This document shows positions 23,219-31,294 of a stretch of 53,420 nucleotides of DNA, one piece after another; the first letter of the stretch is position 1, and every line of letters starts with the position of its first letter. Origin of the DNA: an uncultured Saprospiraceae bacterium (GTDB taxonomy: Bacteria > Bacteroidota > Bacteroidia > Chitinophagales > Saprospiraceae); assembly GCA_938015805.1 (NCBI GenBank), contig CALLXF010000012.1, positions 1 through 53,420 of the forward strand. The letters run 5' to 3'. Both the position numbers and the translations under genes were made by a program. Under the pieces are notes generated by a model that worked only from the letters and a program-made list of their open reading frames with translations, did not search any database and had not been told where the DNA came from.

Positions 23219-24763
23219 TTAGTATTTCTCAAATAGAATATCAAAATCAGTCTTAATGTTTTTAGTAAGGTCTAGTATTTCTTTAGATTTTATAATGTCT
23301 ATTGCCACTTCTATATCATCTCCAAAGATCCTGTCTTTTGTGGCATGAGATATTTTAGATCTTATATGAGTATGTACTTTTTCTAAAACTTTAGTAGACT
23401 TTAATGGCCGTTTAAAATCTAGAGCTTGAGCGGCACAAAGCATTTCTATACCTATTATTTTTTCTACATTTCCACACACCTGTAATGCTTTTCTAGCCCC
23501 TATAGATCCCATACTGACATGGTCCTCTTGACCTAGTGATGTGGGTATACTATCTGCACTCGATGGAAAGCATAATCCTTTGTTTTCGCTGGCTAGTGCA
23601 GCACCCGTATATTGTACGATCATAAAACCGGAGTTTAGACCAGTTTCTTTTAGTAATAATTTAGGAGCTCGATCTTGTTTACCTTCTAGAGAAAAATAGG
23701 ATCTCCTATCTGAGATATTTCCTAATTCTGCTGCAGCCAGACAAGCATAATCTAATGGAAGAGCAAGAGGTTGTCCATGGAAATTACCTCCACTAATTGT
23801 TTCTGATGCAGAAAAAACCAAAGGATTATCCGTAACCGAATTAATCTCTATTTCTACACATTCCTTTAAATGCAACCATGCGTTTCTGGAGCTACCGTGT
23901 ACCTGTGGTGTGCATCTGAGTGAGTAGGGATCTTGTACTCGATCACAGTTTATATGTGATTTTAAAATACTAGAGCCGTTTAGCATGCTGTAGACCCTGA
24001 CTGCTACATGTTGATTTCCTTTATACGCTCTTACTTTATGGATATTAGGTTTAAATGGAGATATCGATCCTAATAGTCCCTCGATCATTAGAGCCGCGAT
24101 CACATCTGCATGAGCAAGACAACTATGTAGTTTTTCTACCACCATAACAGCATGAGCGGCTATAAACTGAGTGCCGTTTATGAGAGCTAGACCCGCTTTA
24201 GGAGGAAGTTCTATAGGTTGTTTGCCGAGTTTTTTTAATACAGTTTTAGTGCTTTTTATTTTCCCTTGATAATGTACTTTTCCTTCTCCTAGTAAAGGTA
24301 AAAACAGATGAGAAAGCGGAGCAAGATCTCCAGAGGCTCCTACAGATCCTTGTTCTGGAACAACAGGAATTACATCCTCAATGATGTGCCAGAGTATTCT
24401 TTCTAAAACAGGAAGTGATATACCCGAGTAAGCCTTAGATAAGGCGTGTACTTTTAGGATCATCATTAACTTAGAAATATCTTTATTTATAGGATTTCCT
24501 ACTCCTACACTATGGCTTAATAATAGGTTTTTTTGCAGGGTGCTGGTATTTTCCTTTGATATTTTTACATTGCATAAAGGACCAAAACCAGTATTGATAC
24601 CATATACTGCATCTTCTCCAGCTGCAATTTGCATTACATTTTTATGAGATGCATGTATTTTTTTTTGCGTTGGTTTATCTATATAAGCATGAGTCTTACC
24701 GCGTAAGATGGACAGTGCAATTCCAGAAGTGAGTCGATCTTTACCATATTTAAAGGTTTTCAT
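23219..24763 (-). CDS. hutH: histidine ammonia-lyase
   Basis: First step of histidine breakdown: histidine to urocanate and ammonia. It has 514 aa. The MIO prosthetic group forms from A143-S144-G145 in GSVGASGDLAPL. YGINTGFG at 54-61 carries the catalytic Tyr, and QDRAPKLLLKETG and SGNFHGQPL-type segments are typical. It lies upstream of hutU on the same strand, so the two are probably one transcript beginning in the 135-bp gap before the NUDIX gene. Confidence 0.95.
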   Translation of the reverse strand: MKTFKYGKDRLTSGIALSILRGKTHAYIDKPTQKKIHASHKNVMQIAAGEDAVYGINTGFGPLCNVKISKENTSTLQKNLLLSHSVGVGNPINKDISKLMMILKVHALSKAYSGISLPVLERILWHIIEDVIPVVPEQGSVGASGDLAPLSHLFLPLLGEGKVHYQGKIKSTKTVLKKLGKQPIELPPKAGLALINGTQFIAAHAVMVVEKLHSCLAHADVIAALMIEGLLGSISPFKPNIHKVRAYKGNQHVAVRVYSMLNGSSILKSHINCDRVQDPYSLRCTPQVHGSSRNAWLHLKECVEIEINSVTDNPLVFSASETISGGNFHGQPLALPLDYACLAAAELGNISDRRSYFSLEGKQDRAPKLLLKETGLNSGFMIVQYTGAALASENKGLCFPSSADSIPTSLGQEDHVSMGSIGARKALQVCGNVEKIIGIEMLCAAQALDFKRPLKSTKVLEKVHTHIRSKISHATKDRIFGDDIEVAIDIIKSKEILDLTKNIKTDFDILFEKY

Positions 24764-24898
24764 AATCTCTAGTCTTTAGAGTCGCAAAGATCAAGAATAT
24801 ATTGATCAAGAGGGACAAATAAAGAAAGCTATTTTAATCTTAGTTTAACTTTCTGGAAAGAAGATAAGGACGAATTTAAATGTGACACACATCTGAGA

Positions 24899-25489
24899 TT
24901 ACTTACCGATTTTTTTTAGATTTAGTTTATCGATAATATCTAAAAAACTGTGAGTTATCATTGCGGTAGCTCCCCATAAGACTTGACCATTTAAGTCAAA
25001 ATAGGGAACATTTGTCAATGTTCTTTCTCCGATATGGATATCTTTTGTCTTTCGATTTTTTAGATTTTGTAATTCCGACAATGGGATTTCTAGAATTTCT
25101 TCTACTTCCTCCTTTTCAGGTTTAAAGGTCAATGGTCCATTGGCGAAAGCCACAAAAGGAAAGACAAGAAAATTACTTACAGAAATATATAGCTCCTTAA
25201 GAGCACCTAATATTTCTAACTGATCTGGTGTTATTCCAAATTCTTCGTAGGTTTCTCTAATGGCACACCGTAAGATAGTCTCATTATTCTCCTTTCTTCC
25301 TCCTGGAAAACTGATCTGACCAGCATGCTTATCTTCTTTAAATCTAGAAGTGCGTCTCATGTAGGCTATATACCACTCGTTTTTTTTCTGATATAAGATG
25401 AGAAGAACGGCGGCTATTTTATAGTCTTTGCGATTAAGTTTATACTTAGATAGAGGAATAGGAGACATCTTATTTTCTGCTAGCTCCAC
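24899..25489 (-). CDS. NUDIX hydrolase, CoA-pyrophosphatase-like
   Basis: Hydrolyses a nucleoside diphosphate derivative. The short UPF0035-like segment (residues 55-63, HAGQISFPG) points to CoA or related substrates. The NUDIX box G64-x5-E70-x7-R78-E79-x3-E83-x-G85 is complete. The GTG at 25489 is the best conventional start, but the frame stays open about 27 more codons upstream (LLPDLIKQFLLAHP) without ATG, GTG or TTG. That extension resembles the family N-terminus before the KM-x-P motif, so initiation at a rare codon (ATT or ATA) is possible. It follows hemD closely. Confidence 0.85.
   Translation of the reverse strand: MELAENKMSPIPLSKYKLNRKDYKIAAVLLILYQKKNEWYIAYMRRTSRFKEDKHAGQISFPGGRKENNETILRCAIRETYEEFGITPDQLEILGALKELYISVSNFLVFPFVAFANGPLTFKPEKEEVEEILEIPLSELQNLKNRKTKDIHIGERTLTNVPYFDLNGQVLWGATAMITHSFLDIIDKLNLKKIGK
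25140..25153. repeat. palindromic word variant inside the NUDIX gene
   Basis: ttggcgaaagccac matches the word at 13 of 14 bases, including GGCGAAAGCC. On the minus strand it encodes VAFANG. Confidence 0.55.
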
Positions 25490-25544
25490 TTGAGGATGGG
25501 CTAAAAGAAATTGTTTAATAAGATCCGGAAGTAAAATAGGTGTA

Positions 25545-26318
25545 TTATTTATTAGATTTTTTAAGGTAAGTTTCTAGAGCCATGGACATAGAAGGTGTTT
25601 CTGGAGCTGGTGCTTTTATATTTATATAAAGTCCTTTTTCCTCAACAGCTTTTGCTGTGGTTTTTCCATATATGGCCATCCTTGTTTTGTTTTGTTTAAA
25701 AGAAGGAAAGTTTTCGTAAAGAGACTCGATACCTAGTGGACTAAAAAACACGAGCACATCATAAGTAACATCGCTCAGATCAGAAAGATCACTAGCAACC
25801 GTCTTATACATGATGACATCCATGAAGTCAAATTCTTTTTCTGTTAGGTAAGCAACTACATTTTTTGCCCCAAGATTAGAACAGGGTAGTAGAAACTTTT
25901 CAGTCTCTTTATGTTTTTTTAGATAGTTTTCTAGATCCTGAATTTTACGAACACCCACAAAAACTTTACGCTTCCTGTAAACGATAAATTTCTGAAGATA
26001 ATTAGCAATAGATTCTGATAAACAGAAGTACTTCGTATTCTGAGACATGGAACATCTCATCTCCTCACACATTCTAAAAAAGTGTTCTATGGAATTTTTA
26101 GATGTAAAAATTATAGAAGAGAACTCGTCTGGACGAACTCTATATTTTCTGAATTCCTTACTGGAGACTGGTTCTACATGTATAAATGGTCTCCAATCGA
26201 TTTGTAGATCCCACTTTTTCTCAAGATCAAAATAGGGTGACCTTTCAGGTTTGGGCTGGGAAATTAAAATCGTTTTTACTTTGTCGTATTTTTCCAAATA
26301 CTCAGTACTATTTGCCAT
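25545..26318 (-). CDS. hemD: uroporphyrinogen-III synthase
   Basis: Cyclises hydroxymethylbilane to uroporphyrinogen III in haem synthesis. It has 257 aa. HemD is poorly conserved, but two alpha/beta lobes, KTILISQPKPERSPYF at the start, IIFTSKNSIEHFF, LPCSNLGAKNVV, YDVLVFFSPLGIESL and AIYGKTTAKAVEEKG are diagnostic. The neighbouring DUF4271 gene is the usual Bacteroidota partner. The stop codon overlaps the possible extended NUDIX N-terminus. Confidence 0.9.
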   Translation of the reverse strand: MANSTEYLEKYDKVKTILISQPKPERSPYFDLEKKWDLQIDWRPFIHVEPVSSKEFRKYRVRPDEFSSIIFTSKNSIEHFFRMCEEMRCSMSQNTKYFCLSESIANYLQKFIVYRKRKVFVGVRKIQDLENYLKKHKETEKFLLPCSNLGAKNVVAYLTEKEFDFMDVIMYKTVASDLSDLSDVTYDVLVFFSPLGIESLYENFPSFKQNKTRMAIYGKTTAKAVEEKGLYINIKAPAPETPSMSMALETYLKKSNK

Positions 26319-26348
26319 TGACCTGGTTTTGAAATCCTGTTTTCAAAT

Positions 26349-27269
26349 TTAGTACCTTACTATCAAACTATACAGAATGACTAGGGGTGCTATTTCAGAG
26401 CTGCAAAGGTAAATAAAAAAATAGTAAAGATTAGATGAAGCTCGTCTAGAACTTCCCGAAAAACCTTTAAAAAGTCGTATTAAAAAGAAAAAGGCAATAA
26501 TTCCTATACCTAAATAAAGGAAAAACACTTTTGATACTTCCGGGCCCAAGATGGCTAATAAGTTAATGGGAATCAGTATGATACCCAAAAAACTATGGAT
26601 TATGGTGATCGTAAAGTCGTAGGTTTTAAGTTCTTTAGAAATAGGATAAATATATCCTATAATTGCTAGGTAAATATGTTTACTCAAATAAAGAGCAATA
26701 CAAGCAAATAATACATATAAATAAATCCTATAATCATAATATTGTGTCTCATTATAGTACTCTAAACTAGCGAATAGGAGTAGCGAAAAATTGATGAAAA
26801 ATAATGAATACAATAGAATAAAAACCACATTTTTTCCTCCATTAGTCTCTCTTCTTAAGGTTTTGAGGTAGTTTTCATTAAGAATAGGTTTATACAGAGA
26901 TAAGACAAATTCTCTGAAGGCAAACATGATAATAGCGAGCAGGATGCAGGAAATAATGAGGACCCAAAATTTTATATTTAGAAAATCACTTGATTTATCT
27001 AGCTTATTAATAATAGGCCTCTTTTTTTTCTGTACTTCTGTTTTCTTTAACGGTATATGAGAAACCTCAAAGGGGTTATCCTTATTACCCAGATCTGATA
27101 GATTTGTGGATCGATCAAAAATATTAGCTTCTTGCTGTAAAATAGAATCCTGAGTAAGGTCAAGCACTTGCTCTCTACCTTCTATATTAAAAGGATTATT
27201 TTGAGTTATACCAGGAATAAGGTATAAACAGCAAAGGATAAAACTAACATGTTTAAAAAAACGCCTCAT
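26349..27269 (-). CDS. DUF4271 family membrane protein
   Basis: A 306-aa protein with an N-terminal signal-like helix (residues 4-20), a polar periplasmic stretch to about 95, then six or seven membrane helices. The C-terminal region ends YFFIYLCSSEIAPLVILYSLI, matching DUF4271. Members are found almost only in Bacteroidota, usually beside hemD, with unknown function. It ends 30 bp before hemD and is divergent from the sensor kinase gene. Confidence 0.85.
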   Translation of the reverse strand: MRRFFKHVSFILCCLYLIPGITQNNPFNIEGREQVLDLTQDSILQQEANIFDRSTNLSDLGNKDNPFEVSHIPLKKTEVQKKKRPIINKLDKSSDFLNIKFWVLIISCILLAIIMFAFREFVLSLYKPILNENYLKTLRRETNGGKNVVFILLYSLFFINFSLLLFASLEYYNETQYYDYRIYLYVLFACIALYLSKHIYLAIIGYIYPISKELKTYDFTITIIHSFLGIILIPINLLAILGPEVSKVFFLYLGIGIIAFFFLIRLFKGFSGSSRRASSNLYYFFIYLCSSEIAPLVILYSLIVRY

Positions 27270-27379
27270 AAATATAAAACCACAAAGATAACCTAGTAAA
27301 AGAGCAAAAAAAATGCCTCGATTTTCTTAATTCTTGTTAATACGCTGTTAAGTGCAGAAATACAGCCATCTAATGGTTG

Positions 27380-27387
27380 TAAATTTG
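27380..27387 (+). promoter_or_regulatory. -7 box upstream of the two-component genes
   Basis: TAAATTTG matches the TAnnTTTG consensus and lies 17 bp before the sensor kinase start, giving a very short leader. No clear TTG lies at the usual distance upstream, so the call is tentative. Confidence 0.4.
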
Positions 27388-27403
27388 AGGTAACTAAGAT
27401 TAT

Positions 27404-28663
27404 ATGTCTAATAGTTTAATAAGAAGAATGATCGTTTTAGGTGTACTCGCAATTGTGGGTATTGCCTTTGTACAGAGTTACTGGACCATTAAGACGTATG
27501 ATTTAAAGGAGCAAGAGTTTCATGAAAGTGTAATGATATCATTACGTCAGGTAGCAGAGCGATATGCTAAGTTTAATAAATCGGAGCTTCCTAAAAATAA
27601 TTTAATTCAGAGGAGAGCCTCTAATTATTACTCCGTAAATATAAATAGTACTATCGATGTTCATGTTTTAGAGGACTACCTGGAGCAAGAGCTGGCTCAT
27701 AGATCTATAGATACGGAGATCGAGTATGCGGTTTATGATTGTTTTAGCGATGATTTAGTTTATGGTAACTGCTGTAAGCCTGGACAAAAAGATGTGGTAA
27801 AAGAAGATGCAGAACCATTAGTAAAATTTGACGATTTGGTCTATTACTTTGTGGTAAAGTTTCCTGAAAAGAAAACTTATTTGCTAAGTAATATATGGCA
27901 GACGATACTTTTTAATGCGATCGCTTTACTGGCTTGTATCTTTTTTGCTTATTCCATGTGGGTGATCCTCAGGCAAAAAAAACTATCAGAACAGCAGACA
28001 GATTTTATTAATAACATGACTCATGAGTTTAAGACACCGATATCTTCCATAAAGATTGCTGCTGATGTTTTTGAGAAAAATGATTATATAAAGAATGATA
28101 AACGATTAAGTCATTATGCGTCAATCATTAAAGATCAGAACAAGAGGTTAAACGATCAGGTAGAGAAGGTTTTAAATATTGCTAGGTCGGAAGAAGATGG
28201 TTTTGAATTGCATAAAGAACCTACAGAGTTAAACGATATTATCAGATCTACGATAAATGCTGAGAAAGCAAAATTAAATCAGCATAAAGTCTTACTAACC
28301 TTAAATTTATCAGAGAGTATATCGTCCATCTCCGCCGATAAATTGCATCTGACAAATATCATAGCTAATATTATAGATAATGCGATTAAGTATTGTAATA
28401 AGTTGCCCGAGATAGAGATCTCTACTTTTAGTAATAATAATACGGTGGGGTTAAGTATAAAAGATAATGGTATCGGAATAGAGAAAGATGATCTTAAAAA
28501 GGTACAAGAAAAATTTTATCGAGTTTCTACTGGTAATATCCATAACGTAAAAGGTTTTGGGCTAGGGTTATTTTATGTTCACAAAATATGTCAGAGCCAT
28601 GGATGGGTGCTAGATATAGATTCTAGTATAGCAGGAGGGACTTCCGTCAATATTATATTTTAA
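27404..28663 (+). CDS. sensor histidine kinase
   Basis: A 419-aa inner-membrane kinase. Membrane helices at about 8-26 and 165-187 enclose a periplasmic sensor of about 135 residues that has no recognised fold. H-box NNMTHEFKTPISS with the phosphorylated H207. ATP-binding domain with N-box IIANIIDNAIKYC, G1 DNGIGI and G2 GFGLGLFYV. It ends 6 bp before the response regulator, so the two form one signalling operon. The signal cannot be deduced, though the sensor has a CC pair (GNCCKPG). Confidence 0.93.
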   Translation: MSNSLIRRMIVLGVLAIVGIAFVQSYWTIKTYDLKEQEFHESVMISLRQVAERYAKFNKSELPKNNLIQRRASNYYSVNINSTIDVHVLEDYLEQELAHRSIDTEIEYAVYDCFSDDLVYGNCCKPGQKDVVKEDAEPLVKFDDLVYYFVVKFPEKKTYLLSNIWQTILFNAIALLACIFFAYSMWVILRQKKLSEQQTDFINNMTHEFKTPISSIKIAADVFEKNDYIKNDKRLSHYASIIKDQNKRLNDQVEKVLNIARSEEDGFELHKEPTELNDIIRSTINAEKAKLNQHKVLLTLNLSESISSISADKLHLTNIIANIIDNAIKYCNKLPEIEISTFSNNNTVGLSIKDNGIGIEKDDLKKVQEKFYRVSTGNIHNVKGFGLGLFYVHKICQSHGWVLDIDSSIAGGTSVNIIF

Positions 28664-28669
28664 AACAAA

Positions 28670-29365
28670 ATGACTATGTCAAAAAAAGCAAAAATCCTTT
28701 ACGTAGAAGATGATGAGACATTAGGCTTTGTAACCAAGGATAATCTAGAGATAAATGGATACGAGGTTGATCATTGTTTAAATGGTAAAAAGGGTTTAGA
28801 CACATTTAGAGAAGGAACGTATGATTTGTGTGTCTTAGATGTCATGATGCCAGAGATGGATGGTTTTGAGTTGGCTTCACATATAAGAAAAGCAAATAAT
28901 CAGATTCCGATACTTTTCTTAACTGCAAAATCTCTCAAGGAAGACAAAATTAAAGGACTGCAGATCGGTGCGGATGATTACATCACTAAGCCTTTTAGTA
29001 TAGAAGAACTAATATTAAAAATTGATGTATTTCTTAGGAGAAAGTTTATCAGCAATCCAGATGCAAATGTTTTAAGTATAGGCAAGTTTAATTTTGATTA
29101 TGAAAATCTGGAGTTAAAAAATGATGAACTATCTAATAGTCTAACTCAGAAAGAAGGAGATCTTTTAAAGATGCTGATTCAGAATAAAAATCAAATACTT
29201 AAGAGAGCTCAGATTCTAAAAGCATTATGGGGAGAAGATGATTATTTTCTAGGCAGGAGTATGGATGTATTTATAAGCAGGCTGAGAAAATATATAAAAT
29301 CGGATACTACATTAAAAATCGAAAATATACATGGTGTAGGCTTTAGACTATCCGATAAGGGTTAG
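28670..29365 (+). CDS. OmpR-family response regulator
   Basis: A 231-aa protein. Receiver domain residues 8-122 with acidic pair ED-D, phosphorylated D57 in LDVMMPEMDG and K in DDYITKPF. Winged-helix DNA-binding domain 135-229 (LTQKEGDLLKMLIQN, RSMDVFISRLRKYI, GVGFRL). Starts at ATG 28670, or at 28676. Partner of the preceding kinase. The three-copy repeat array lies directly downstream. Its genes of action are unknown. Confidence 0.95.
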   Translation: MTMSKKAKILYVEDDETLGFVTKDNLEINGYEVDHCLNGKKGLDTFREGTYDLCVLDVMMPEMDGFELASHIRKANNQIPILFLTAKSLKEDKIKGLQIGADDYITKPFSIEELILKIDVFLRRKFISNPDANVLSIGKFNFDYENLELKNDELSNSLTQKEGDLLKMLIQNKNQILKRAQILKALWGEDDYFLGRSMDVFISRLRKYIKSDTTLKIENIHGVGFRLSDKG

Positions 29366-29483
29366 AAAAAATATGTGTATAATTTTATTGTTGTAATCGG
29401 CTGTATAATAATGCTTTATAAATATTTATGCTCCATATTTTAAATATAAATTAGTAAGAAGTAGGGGTGTTATGATTTATAAT

Positions 29484-29554
29484 GTGTCATATAGATGTCT
29501 TTTCATGAATACTGGTTTTTAAGAAATAAGGCGGATCTCTCGATTCGCCTTTTT
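29484..29554 (+). ncRNA. candidate small RNA repeat, copy 1
   Basis: First of three tandem copies about 177-189 bp apart. The core runs ATGTCTTTTCATGAATACTG, then a conserved T-rich link, then a terminator hairpin GGCGGATC-TCTC-GATTCGCC with T5. A 22-aa open frame (MSFHEYWFLRNK...) runs from 29495 to 29563 through the hairpin. No other gene lies in the 882-bp gap (29366-30247). Either a small RNA or a micro-peptide gene with terminator is possible. Confidence 0.55.
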
Positions 29555-29660
29555 CATTTATAGTAGGTATTATGTTCACTTGTGATCCGTATTCATTTCT
29601 ATTTTATAGTTTAGTATATGTTAAAATTGTTAGACCACTAAGGGTAAATGTGTTGTATAA

Positions 29661-29732
29661 GTGTCTTATAAATGTCTTTTCATGAATACTGGTTTTTAAG
29701 AAATAAGGTGGATCTCTCGATTCACCTTTTTT
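29661..29732 (+). ncRNA. candidate small RNA repeat, copy 2
   Basis: Second copy, nearly identical to copy 1. The terminator stem has a compensating change, GGTGGATC with GATTCACC (C-G to T-A), followed by T6. The same 22-aa frame is open (29672-29740). The stretch just before the conserved block is also similar among copies (AGGG-rich, then GTGTCTTATAA), so a promoter may be duplicated as well. Confidence 0.55.
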
Positions 29733-29849
29733 CGTTTTAGGGTGTTTTGGTTCGTAAGGAATTTGAGAAGGAATTCTAAAGAAAAAGGATAAGAATTAAA
29801 ACTAGATTAAAAAATAAACGGGAGACATAGGGGTAACACATCGATATAG

Positions 29850-29921
29850 GTGTCTTATAAATGTCTTTTCATAAATACTGGTTTTTTAAGAAATAAGGCG
29901 GATCTCTCGATCCGCCTTTTT
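29850..29921 (+). ncRNA. candidate small RNA repeat, copy 3
   Basis: Third copy. The terminator stem GGCGGATC with GATCCGCC is fully Watson-Crick, a compensating change relative to copy 1. An extra T after CTGG shifts the frame, so the micro-ORF stops after 11 residues. That favours selection on the RNA and its terminator over the peptide. Downstream of it, to 30247, there is only a weak TTTATGC...GCATAAA hairpin (about 29999-30022). Confidence 0.5.
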
Positions 29922-30247
29922 CATTTTATATATGGCTATAAAGACCAGTAGACAATTTATAAGTTCGTTTTATAGGGCATCATCGAGATGGTTTTAAATT
30001 TATGCATTAGTTAAGCATAAACACTCGACTTGCGTTTAGATGTCTTTATAGAGCTAAAAATAATGGGAGGGTAAGGTTTAGGATAATCACCTTTTAAAAG
30101 AAATCATTAAAAAACTAAAGATTAGAAACCAAGGTTACAATATAAACCAATCAATCTACATATAAACTTAGGTGTATATGTTTTTCAAATGAAAAGCATA
30201 AAATCGAGTAGAAGAATCTAAAATATAGAGCCCAGAATTATAGAAGT

Positions 30248-31258
30248 CTAAGCAGAATATTTTTTTACGTGATCCATAAAGTCTTCGACCATTTTTTTAG
30301 AGCCGATAGCTATAGTAGATCTCTGATGGATTTCTGTTACCTCTACATCCAGAATTCTATTAAGTTTACAATCTACAGCTAGACCTCCTGCTTGTTCGAC
30401 AATCATGGCCATAGGATTACATTCATAAAGTAATCTCAGTTTACCATGAGGATATTTACGTGTGTTAGGATACATAAAAATACCTCCTTTGAATAGCGAT
30501 CTATGGACATCAGAGACCATACTACCGATATAACGCAGTCTATAGTTTTCATCATTACAGTTATCTATGTAACGTCTTACTTCTAAGTCAAATTTTTGAT
30601 AATAGCCCTGGTTTACTGAGTAGTAAATCCCAAAGTCAGGCATTTTTATATTCTTATGAGATAGACAAAATTCCCCAATAGAAGGATCTAAAGTAAACCC
30701 ATTTACTCCATCACCGGTGGTGTAAACTAGGATAGTAGATGTACCATAGAGTACATATCCCGCGGCTACCATTTTGTGGCCTTTTTGGAAAAAGTCTGTT
30801 TCTTTGATTCCTGATTTAGACTTAGTTAGTTTTTTATAAATCCCAAAAATCGTCCCGACAGAAACATTTACATCGATATTAGAAGATCCATCTAAAGGAT
30901 CCATAACCACGACATAGTCCGCACTACGGGTTTTTATAGTTTTTAGTTTTATCCATTTTTCATCTTCCTCAGATGCTACGCCAGCACACTCTCCACTATT
31001 TTCTAAGCATTCTATCATGACTCTATTAGCAAAAAGATCTAGTTTTTGTACCTGATCTCCTGATGCATTTCCAGAATCGGCATCTCCCAGTATATTTACG
31101 AGTCCAGCTTTATTAACTTCTCTATTGACTATTTTAGATGCGATACCGATATCTCGGAGTAGTCTGGTAAGCGAACCAGTAGCATCGTCGTGCGACTTTT
31201 GATTTTTTATAATAAATTCGTCCAACGTAACGATCCTGTTTTGCTGTCTGGAGCCCAT
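30248..31258 (-). CDS. fbp: class I fructose-1,6-bisphosphatase
   Basis: Gluconeogenic hydrolysis of fructose-1,6-bisphosphate to fructose-6-phosphate. It has 336 aa. Metal and substrate site MDPLDGSSNIDVN (D120, D123), ASEE at 95-98 for metal binding, and the sugar-phosphate site NPMAMIVEQAGG near the end. The start lies 36 bp from the divergent S9 peptidase ATG, so a shared regulatory region is very short. Cytoplasmic. Confidence 0.96.
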   Translation of the reverse strand: MGSRQQNRIVTLDEFIIKNQKSHDDATGSLTRLLRDIGIASKIVNREVNKAGLVNILGDADSGNASGDQVQKLDLFANRVMIECLENSGECAGVASEEDEKWIKLKTIKTRSADYVVVMDPLDGSSNIDVNVSVGTIFGIYKKLTKSKSGIKETDFFQKGHKMVAAGYVLYGTSTILVYTTGDGVNGFTLDPSIGEFCLSHKNIKMPDFGIYYSVNQGYYQKFDLEVRRYIDNCNDENYRLRYIGSMVSDVHRSLFKGGIFMYPNTRKYPHGKLRLLYECNPMAMIVEQAGGLAVDCKLNRILDVEVTEIHQRSTIAIGSKKMVEDFMDHVKKYSA

Positions 31259-31294
31259 TTTTATTTTATTTTAGAAGATTATAAACCTTTACAT

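Noticed and set aside
26349-26360. Third att-like site (tttagtacc near 26350)
   Set aside because: Only 9 bases match and the second arm is missing. It lies at the end of the DUF4271 gene.
29484-29921. CRISPR array or insertion-sequence remnants
   Set aside because: There are three copies only, about 180 bp apart, each ending in its own terminator, with no terminal inverted repeats or transposase.
31190-31294. Longer N-terminus for the S9 peptidase
   Set aside because: It would overlap fbp on the other strand and place 35 residues before a clear signal peptide. ATG 31295 is far better.
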